A stretch of DNA of 64,000 nt from an uncultured Eubacterium sp. (lineage in GTDB: Bacteria > Bacillota > Clostridia > Lachnospirales > Lachnospiraceae). Of the stretch, positions 58,663-64,000 are shown piece by piece; position 1 is the stretch's first letter; the number at the start of each line of letters is the position of its first letter. The stretch is from positions 1-64,000 of the forward strand of contig CAKRFN010000013.1 in assembly GCA_934320655.1 (NCBI GenBank). Direction: 5' to 3'. Made by a program: the position numbers and the translations under genes. Under the pieces are notes generated by a model. The model was given only the letters and a program-made list of their open reading frames with translations. It was not told where the DNA came from and made no database searches.

Positions 58663-59319
58663 TTACTTTATTTTCGCGTAGTCCTCGTCTGTGACCGGCT
58701 CACACCACTCGTTTGACGCCTCTGTTCCGGGCACTTCGACCGCCAGATGTGAAAACCAGCTATCCGGCGCAGCGCCATGCCAGTGCTTGACTTCCGCAGG
58801 AATGTTCACGCAGTCATCGGGCTTTAACTCGATCGGGTCTTTGCCCTCTTCCTGATAATAACCGCGTCCTGCCACGCAGACTAAGATCTGTCCGATAAAA
58901 TACTGTGCAAATGCGTCGTTGGGCGCTCCGATCGGAAATACCATGGATTTTGCATGTGCACGCATCGCTTCGTCCTCATAGGGCAGATCGCCCTCGCCAT
59001 CCTGCCATACCTCCTTTGCCAGATTGAATACTGCCCATGCCTTCGGCCAGCCCGCATAGAATGCCACATGTGTGATGATCGCAGCGATCTCCTTCTGCGT
59101 CACGCCGTGATCCTTCGCATTCTGCAAATGAAATTTCAAAGAGTTATCCGTGATTCCCTGTGACATCAGTGCCACTACCGTGATGATGCTGCGCGTTTTT
59201 ACATCGATATCCTGTCCGTTCCAGTTTTCGCCAAAGAGCACATCATCGTTAAAATGTGCGAATTCCGGCGCAAATGTTCCGAGCGCATTGCGTCCCGCTG
59301 TCTGTATGATCTTTGCCAT
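58663..59319 (-). CDS. Carboxymuconolactone decarboxylase-cupin fusion, internally deleted
   Basis: 218 aa. The N-terminal ~115 residues are a CMD/AhpD-like helical domain (ITVVALMSQGITDNSLKFHL, THVAFYAGWPKAWA). In related fusion proteins, about 35-40 residues with the cupin metal-binding HIHHA motif lie between YFIGQ and ILVCVAGRGYY; here the two are joined directly in frame at a GGACAG sequence. The second cupin motif (NIPAEVKHWHGAAPDSWFSHLAVE) is intact. Metal binding is probably lost. It follows a truncated flavodoxin gene by 17 bp. Confidence 0.85.
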   Translation of the reverse strand: MAKIIQTAGRNALGTFAPEFAHFNDDVLFGENWNGQDIDVKTRSIITVVALMSQGITDNSLKFHLQNAKDHGVTQKEIAAIITHVAFYAGWPKAWAVFNLAKEVWQDGEGDLPYEDEAMRAHAKSMVFPIGAPNDAFAQYFIGQILVCVAGRGYYQEEGKDPIELKPDDCVNIPAEVKHWHGAAPDSWFSHLAVEVPGTEASNEWCEPVTDEDYAKIK

Positions 59320-59336
59320 TTTCCGATTCCTCCTTA

Positions 59337-59756
59337 TTATAAAGTTGCAACCCAGTCTGCGATCACATCGGCACCCGCGCGGTTCAACAGCTTTCCTTCA
59401 CTGATCTGTGCGCCCGGCGCTGACGGCTCCAGCTCTCTGACGGTGTTTCCGAATCCGCTGCCGCCGGATGTCGCAAACAGCACGATCTTTTTACCGGAAA
59501 AATCATATGCTTCTAAAAATGTATTGATGATCGTAGGTGCCACATACCACCAGATCGGGAAACCGACCAGAATCTCATCATAGTTCTCGATATGGGCATC
59601 CGTATCTGCCAGCTCGGGTCTGATGGTCTTATCAGCCATCTCAACGCTGCTTCTGGATTTTTTATCCATCCAGTTAAGGTCTGCCTTTGTATAAGGTGTC
59701 TTGGGCTTGATCTCATACAGATCAGCTCCCGCTATTATAATTCGCCTTCGATTCAA
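59337..59756 (-). pseudogene. Flavodoxin gene lacking its 5' end
   Basis: The frame encodes most of a flavodoxin (AGADLYEIKPKTPYTKADLN, ILVGFPIWWYVAPTIINTFL, FATSGGSGFGNTVREL) but begins at AGADLYEI. The ~24 preceding residues, with start codon, ribosome site and the FMN phosphate loop, are absent. An in-frame stop lies just upstream, and only a TTG without ribosome site is available. A promoter-like ATTATATAGG precedes the join. It probably headed an operon with the CMD-cupin gene. Confidence 0.65.
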
Positions 59757-59957
59757 TGTCTAATACCTATATAATATCACAATCCATGCCCAAAAAGCAT
59801 TGAAATTTATTTTGATTTCGTTTATGGAAATTTTTGGAATTTTTAGAAATCCTTTAGATTTCAGACACATGCGGTTCACATTTCTCACATATACTGATAT
59901 TGTTCAGATGAGGAGCCGAAAGTTTTACGGAACCCGGAACGGCTCCGACTAAAAACA

Positions 59958-60000
59958 ACAGGGCACAGTGCAGAAATATTCCGCGCGATGCCCTTTTATT
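59958..60000 (-). terminator. Possible terminator of RsmF-like gene
   Basis: AGGGCA/TGCCCT arms (59960-59965 with 59989-59994) and inner pairing are followed by a T-rich run on the minus strand. The adjacent 59914-59947 region holds a second hairpin (GGAGCCG/CGGCTCC). Confidence 0.55.
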
Positions 60001-60014
60001 TATGATGATGCTGA

Positions 60015-61412
60015 TTACCAGTTGATCCGAAGCCCTTTCGGATAATGATTCTTCACCACGCCGCGGCTCGCTTTTCCCCAGCCGAGCGGCATCCCCTGAT
60101 AAGTGACCAGTACCCAGCCATCCAGCGCCGGATCGCAGCCCAGCGTCATACCGCGCAGATACTGCTCCGGCTCGTCCGTCTCACAGACCTGCGACACCTG
60201 ATCTGCACGCAGCGCCAATGCCAGTGCGTGCGACGGCTCAAACCGGTTCTTTTTATCCGTTCCCAAATGCAGTCCCGGCCGCAATACTTTCATACCGCGC
60301 AGATCCGGCATCTCCTGCGGCACGAGGTATAACTGGTCACCAAACATCTGCCTGCACCCGTTCAGTTCACAGCGCAGATACTGCTTTGCAAATGCCTCAC
60401 AACTCGCCCACGCATCGGTCGGTGCAACATCTTTCGTCTTCTTTTTTCCTTTTTTATCCCGTTTACCGGAACTATCATCGCTCACGCGAACGGCAGACTG
60501 TCTCGGCAGCCGTATCCCGCCCTTCATCAGCCGTGCAACAAAATGTCCCTCTCCGCGCTGTCTGTGCGGATAAATCCGACCGGTTCCACTGATCTCTCCA
60601 TCCGAGATGCCGAGCGCTGCCGTATCGATCGGCTGCAGCGTGAGATCCGGGTACTTGTCCAGCAGCCAGCGGATCATGTCCTCATCCTCTGCCGGTGCAA
60701 ACGTACAAGTCGAATAGACAAGCACCCCTCCCGGACAAAGCATATTGACCGCACACGCGAGAATATCCCGCTGACGCTGTGCACACATCTGCACATTTTC
60801 AGGCGACCATTCGGTCAGCGCTGCCTCCTCCTTATGAAACATGCCCTCACCTGAACACGGCGCATCGACCACGATCCGGTCAAAAAATGCCGGAAAACGC
60901 GCCTCAAGCTCCTGCGGCGAATGGTTGAGCACGACTGCATTTTTCACGCCCATGCGCTCGATATTCTGCGCAAGGATCTTTGCCCGGTTCGGCACGATCT
61001 CATTGCACACAAGCAGCCCCTCACCCGCCATGCGTCCGGCGAGCTGCGTCGATTTGCCGCCCGGAGCCGCACACAGATCGAGTACGACCTCACCCGGCTG
61101 CGGATCTGCGATCTGCGCCACGCACATCGCACTCGGCTCCTGAATATAATACAGTCCCATCTCATGATAGACATGTTTTCCAGGTCTGTCTGCATCCGAA
61201 TAATAATAGCCTTCATCCGCCCAGCCCACCGGCTCAAGCTGCCACGGCATCAGCCGTTCAAACTGCTCCGCGGTCTGCTTTAACGGGTTGCGCCGCAAGC
61301 CGTATGCCCGCGGTGATTCATAGCTGGCAAAAAAGGCATCCGCCTCCGCTCCAAGCTGTTCTCTCATTCGCTCCACAAATGCCTGTGGCAGCGTGATCTG
61401 CTGTTCGTTCAT
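60015..61412 (-). CDS. RsmF/NOL1-NOP2-Sun family rRNA cytosine-C5 methyltransferase
   Basis: 465 aa. SAM-binding motif DLCAAPGGKSTQLA, catalytic motif VVDAPCSGEGMF and the second Cys in VYSTCTFAP are all present, followed by the C-terminal PUA-like part (LGCDPALDGWVLVTYQGMPLGWGKA). It fits RsmF-type enzymes that make m5C in 16S rRNA; Firmicute homologues modify one or more sites, and the exact one is not determinable. It is a single gene. Confidence 0.93.
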   Translation of the reverse strand: MNEQQITLPQAFVERMREQLGAEADAFFASYESPRAYGLRRNPLKQTAEQFERLMPWQLEPVGWADEGYYYSDADRPGKHVYHEMGLYYIQEPSAMCVAQIADPQPGEVVLDLCAAPGGKSTQLAGRMAGEGLLVCNEIVPNRAKILAQNIERMGVKNAVVLNHSPQELEARFPAFFDRIVVDAPCSGEGMFHKEEAALTEWSPENVQMCAQRQRDILACAVNMLCPGGVLVYSTCTFAPAEDEDMIRWLLDKYPDLTLQPIDTAALGISDGEISGTGRIYPHRQRGEGHFVARLMKGGIRLPRQSAVRVSDDSSGKRDKKGKKKTKDVAPTDAWASCEAFAKQYLRCELNGCRQMFGDQLYLVPQEMPDLRGMKVLRPGLHLGTDKKNRFEPSHALALALRADQVSQVCETDEPEQYLRGMTLGCDPALDGWVLVTYQGMPLGWGKASRGVVKNHYPKGLRINW

Positions 61413-61560
61413 ATCTTTTTCCCCTGAAATCCTCTGTCACTGTTCACTTCGTCCGCAGCAACGATTCTATTCTTCACTGTGCCCGTGACCAGTCATCGCC
61501 GCTTTCGGACAGTCTCAGTATAAAATATCCGGCTGGAAAAAGAAAGTCCTGTCTGTGCAA

Positions 61561-62022
61561 TTATGCGGTTTCTCCGACCAGTGTAGAGATCTCACGATGC
61601 TCGATCGCGGTAGAGAACACGATCTGTGTCTGGGTCTTGCCGAATTTCTGTACCTGTGAGACAAATGCCTCGAGATCTCTCGTATTGGAATAAGCGACCT
61701 CTAACAGCATCGCATAGTCACCTGTGATGCAGCTGCACTCGATTACATTATTGCAGGCGCGCGCCAGATTCAAAAATGCATCCTTTTTGCCGGGAAGCAC
61801 TTCCACATTGATAAATGCACGGATGCGGTTACCCATTTTCTCTTTATTTACGCAGGTGTGATATCCGAGAATATATCCCTCGCGCTCCAGCTTATCAATA
61901 CGTGCGGATGTCGCAGGTGATGACAAAAATACCTGTGCCGCGATATCCTTTAAGGATGTTCTCGCATTCTGCTGTAAAATATGTAAGATTTTTCTGTCTA
62001 CGCTGTCTAACTGCTGTCTCAT
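61561..62022 (-). CDS. Lrp/AsnC-family transcriptional regulator
   Basis: 153 aa. The N-terminal HTH (LDSVDRKILHILQQNARTSL, SSPATSARIDKLEREGYI) is followed by a RAM effector domain (AFINVEVLPGKKDAFLNLAR, ECSCITGDYAMLLEVA). It senses amino acids or related metabolites. ATG 62022 is preferred for GAGGTGG six bases upstream; GTG 62031 lies inside that site. A terminator-like hairpin stands in its leader. Confidence 0.93.
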   Translation of the reverse strand: MRQQLDSVDRKILHILQQNARTSLKDIAAQVFLSSPATSARIDKLEREGYILGYHTCVNKEKMGNRIRAFINVEVLPGKKDAFLNLARACNNVIECSCITGDYAMLLEVAYSNTRDLEAFVSQVQKFGKTQTQIVFSTAIEHREISTLVGETA

Positions 62023-62143
62023 ACTGTCCACCTCATCTGTTTTGTCCGCGAAACATTGGTGTGCGTTTCTGATTCCAAGTCGTTCATTCCGGTTTTTATA
62101 TTCCGGTTTTTATTTTTGGTTTTCCGACTGAGGCTTCGGCGTC

Positions 62144-62179
62144 AAAAAAGGCGCTTCAACCCCTTGGTTGAAACGCCTT
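62144..62179 (-). terminator. Terminator-like hairpin upstream of the Lrp gene
   Basis: A stem of 6+7 bp with one mismatch (AAGGCG, TTCAACC / GGTTGAA, CGCCTT) followed on the minus strand by TTTTTT. It lies between a TATAAT-containing region (62210 area) and the Lrp start, with no gene before it on this strand, so it may be an attenuator or a short RNA's terminator. Confidence 0.6.
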
Positions 62180-62267
62180 CGTTTCGCTTAATTTTTTTAA
62201 GTTGTGATTATAATAACATTAAGATTCTAATTTGTCTAGTCCTTTTTTCTAATTTTTTTAACCTTGC

Positions 62268-62296
62268 TTGTTTCCTGACCCATTTTGGGGTAGACT
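62268..62296 (+). promoter_or_regulatory. Promoter of amidohydrolase gene
   Basis: TTGTTT, 17 bp, TAGACT about 50 bp before the start codon. Confidence 0.6.
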
Positions 62297-62344
62297 ATGA
62301 CTGGATAGAAACGATGATGATACAGGCAGAAAGGACATTTTATT

Positions 62345-63145
62345 ATGCTGATTGATTTTCATACACACACATTTCCGGACAAAATTGCAGCCGCAGCGCT
62401 GGAGCAGCTTGGCACCCGCGCAGGCATTTCCCCACACACCGACGGCACGTATCAGGGGCTGAAAGACGCGATGGCGCGCGACGGTGTCGACATCTCCGTC
62501 GTGCTTCCGGTCGCCACGAATCCTGCACAGGTCGAAAAGATCAACCGGCGTGCACTACAGACCAACGAGACTGCATCGGATACAGGGATCTATTCCTTTG
62601 GTGCGATGCATCCCGATTATCCGGATTATAAACAGGAGCTGCGCTGGCTCGCCGACAATGGCTTCAAAGGGATCAAGCTGCATCCTGACTACCAGCTTCA
62701 TTTTGCAGATGATGATGCAACCATGCATATCATTGATGAAGCAGAATCGCTCGGTCTGTACACGACACTCCACGCCGGCATCGATATCGGTTATCCCTCT
62801 CCGGTACACTGTACACCACAGATGTCCCGACGGATCATTGATACACTCCACCCCACGCACATGATCCTCGCTCACACCGGCGGATGGAAGCAATGGGATG
62901 ACGTCATCGGATTATTGGACGATCCTGATGTATTTTTTGATATTTCTTTTTCCCTTGGTGTGATCACACTGGAACAGTTTCTGTGTATCCTCACGCAACA
63001 CGGCAGCGACCACCTGCTGTTTGGCACAGATTCGCCCTGGGACAGTGCAGCACATACACTGGACGAGCTAAAACGTATGCCGCTCTCCCGTGAACAGTTT
63101 GCGGATATCTGTTATAAGAACGGGGCAAAAATTTTAGACATCTAA
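62345..63145 (+). CDS. Amidohydrolase_2 family metal-dependent hydrolase
   Basis: 266 aa, TIM-barrel metalloenzyme. Metal-site motifs are DFHTHTFPD (H-x-H), KLHPDYQLHF, TLHAGIDIGYP, LAHTGGWKQW and the final Asp in FGTDSPWDSA. This is the ACMSD/uronate-isomerase-like amidohydrolase group; in Firmicutes many such proteins have unknown substrates. AAGGA ten bases upstream supports the start. It is a single gene with its own promoter and terminator. Confidence 0.9.
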   Translation: MLIDFHTHTFPDKIAAAALEQLGTRAGISPHTDGTYQGLKDAMARDGVDISVVLPVATNPAQVEKINRRALQTNETASDTGIYSFGAMHPDYPDYKQELRWLADNGFKGIKLHPDYQLHFADDDATMHIIDEAESLGLYTTLHAGIDIGYPSPVHCTPQMSRRIIDTLHPTHMILAHTGGWKQWDDVIGLLDDPDVFFDISFSLGVITLEQFLCILTQHGSDHLLFGTDSPWDSAAHTLDELKRMPLSREQFADICYKNGAKILDI

Positions 63146-63165
63146 CAAAATCTAAAAAAGAGCAT

Positions 63166-63207
63166 AAAAAATTCATGGAGCCGCAACCGCAGTCCCATGA
63201 ATTTTTT
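63166..63207. terminator. Bidirectional terminator between amidohydrolase and pta
   Basis: A 13-bp stem with A-run on one side and T-run on the other (63166-63178 with 63195-63207), between convergent genes. Confidence 0.85.
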
Positions 63208-63229
63208 GATTATTTCTTTATCTCTATTA

Positions 63230-64000
63230 TTATGCCAATGCAGCGGTGATGATCGCCATAGAATATACCTCAGATGCGTTACATCCACGTGAAAGGTCGT
63301 TGATCGGCGCATTCAGTCCTAACAGAATCGGACCATATGCCTCAAAATTACCCATACGCTGTGCGATCTTGTAACCGATATTACCTGCGTTGATGTCAGG
63401 GAAAATAAATGTATTTGCATGTCCTGCCACCTCAGACTCCGGACACTTGGTACGTGCGACACGCGGTGATACGGCAGCGTCGAACTGCAACTCGCCCTCG
63501 ATCGGGAGATCCGGTGCTTTTGCCTTTGTCTTTTCTGCTGCGTGACGCATCTTGTCTACATCCTCACCGGCTCCTGACCCGAGTGTGGAGTAGCTCAAAA
63601 ATGCTACCTTCGGATCGATACCGAAGATCTTTGCACACTTCGCGCTCTCGATTGCGATCTCTACCAGCTCATCCTCGGTGGGCTTGATATTGATTGCACA
63701 GTCGCTCATCGCAATAACTTCATTGTCACCGGTAGCACTCGGTCTTACGAGAATGAAGCAGGAAGATACGATGCTGTTGCCCGGCTTGGTCTTGATCAAC
63801 TGCAATGCGGGACGAACCGTGTCAGCGGTAGAGTAAGTAGCACCGCCGAGCAGCGCATCTGCCTCGCCCATCTTTACGAGCATCGTTCCGAAATAATTTG
63901 CCTGTGATAATACTTTGCGTGCCTGATCCGGTGTCACGCCCTTGCTCTTACGCAGTTCGCAGAACAGATCTACCATCTCATCGATGCGGTCATATTTTGC
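63230..64000 (-). CDS. pta: Phosphate acetyltransferase, C-terminal part (runs off window)
   Basis: The visible 256 residues include the substrate-binding core of Pta (YFGTMLVKMGEADALLGGAT, ALQLIKTKPGNSIVSSCFIL, AFLSYSTLGSGAGEDVDKMR, TFIFPDINAGNIGYKIAQRM, ILLGLNAPINDLSRGCNA). The N-terminus lies beyond base 64000. It converts acetyl-CoA and phosphate to acetyl phosphate; with acetate kinase, usually adjacent, it yields ATP and acetate in fermentation. Confidence 0.95.
   Translation of the reverse strand, partial: AKYDRIDEMVDLFCELRKSKGVTPDQARKVLSQANYFGTMLVKMGEADALLGGATYSTADTVRPALQLIKTKPGNSIVSSCFILVRPSATGDNEVIAMSDCAINIKPTEDELVEIAIESAKCAKIFGIDPKVAFLSYSTLGSGAGEDVDKMRHAAEKTKAKAPDLPIEGELQFDAAVSPRVARTKCPESEVAGHANTFIFPDINAGNIGYKIAQRMGNFEAYGPILLGLNAPINDLSRGCNASEVYSMAIITAALA

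Noticed and set aside
62101..62125. TTCCGGTTTTTAT direct repeats upstream of Lrp
   Set aside because: Only two short T-rich units; too little to call a regulatory array.

Overview
The window looks like a chromosomal segment of a motile Lachnospiraceae (Clostridia; Roseburia/Agathobacter-like) gut bacterium. The reasons are Firmicute-type promoters and Shine-Dalgarno sites, a Roseburia-style flagellin with csrA beside it, CIRCE and LexA boxes of the Gram-positive type, AddAB instead of RecBCD, a T-box riboswitch, GH26 and GH53 glycan enzymes, and an exosortase-G (XrtG) cluster. I saw no rRNA, tRNA, CRISPR array or prophage block. The genus is an inference.

Layout. 0-4.6 kb: flagellin, csrA, a FimB/FimE-sized tyrosine recombinase flanked by two near-identical 28-bp sites in inverted orientation, and a cation efflux gene. 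4.6-8.7 kb: a heterodimeric ABC exporter with a possible leader peptide. 8.8-13.6 kb: a radical-SAM/DUF4130 DNA-metabolism pair behind two LexA-like boxes, then htpG behind a perfect CIRCE. 13.6-29.8 kb: a long leftward series: SLH protein, MacAB/YknXYZ-like efflux system, addB, addA, maf, a small acidic protein, an FAD oxidoreductase and a PrsA-like foldase. 30-32.8 kb: ECF sigma factor plus a membrane beta-propeller partner. 32.9-35.2 kb: HAD, GH26 and YjjG-type genes. 35.3-38.3 kb: a large repeat/Ig-like protein with a disrupted start, divergent from an XRE regulator across a 19-bp perfect inverted repeat. 38.3-46.9 kb: the XrtG exosortase operon (substrate, exosortase, glycosyltransferase with a sensor-like extension, PTPS-like protein, PTPS-related membrane protein, HAD), headed by a deleted GT2-GtrA gene. 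47-51.5 kb: a LacI-controlled GH53 galactanase operon. 51.7-53.9 kb: T-box leader plus a CstA transporter. 54-64 kb: broken DUF3800 gene, enolase, a MATE exporter bracketed by two copies of a small repeat cassette with its own ORF, damaged flavodoxin and CMD-cupin genes, an RsmF-like methyltransferase, an Lrp regulator, an amidohydrolase and the 3' part of pta.

Three things stand out. (1) csrA-flagellin sits beside a recombinase enclosed by inverted sites, as expected for a site-specific inversion switch of motility. The flagellin leader also carries predicted CsrA sites. (2) The complete XrtG operon has an unusual glycosyltransferase: about 390 extra residues with an extracytoplasmic domain and a GGDEF-like tail. 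(3) Small repeated elements occur: a palindrome placed directly after terminators (three good copies, one half copy), and a terminal-inverted-repeat cassette encoding a 62-63 aa protein (two copies). Several genes also look damaged by internal deletions or frameshifts (GT2-GtrA, GH26, CMD-cupin, flavodoxin, DUF3800, the 838-aa protein). That suggests recent decay, or errors that should be checked in the reads.

All family names come from sequence motifs and memory of the families; no database search was run.
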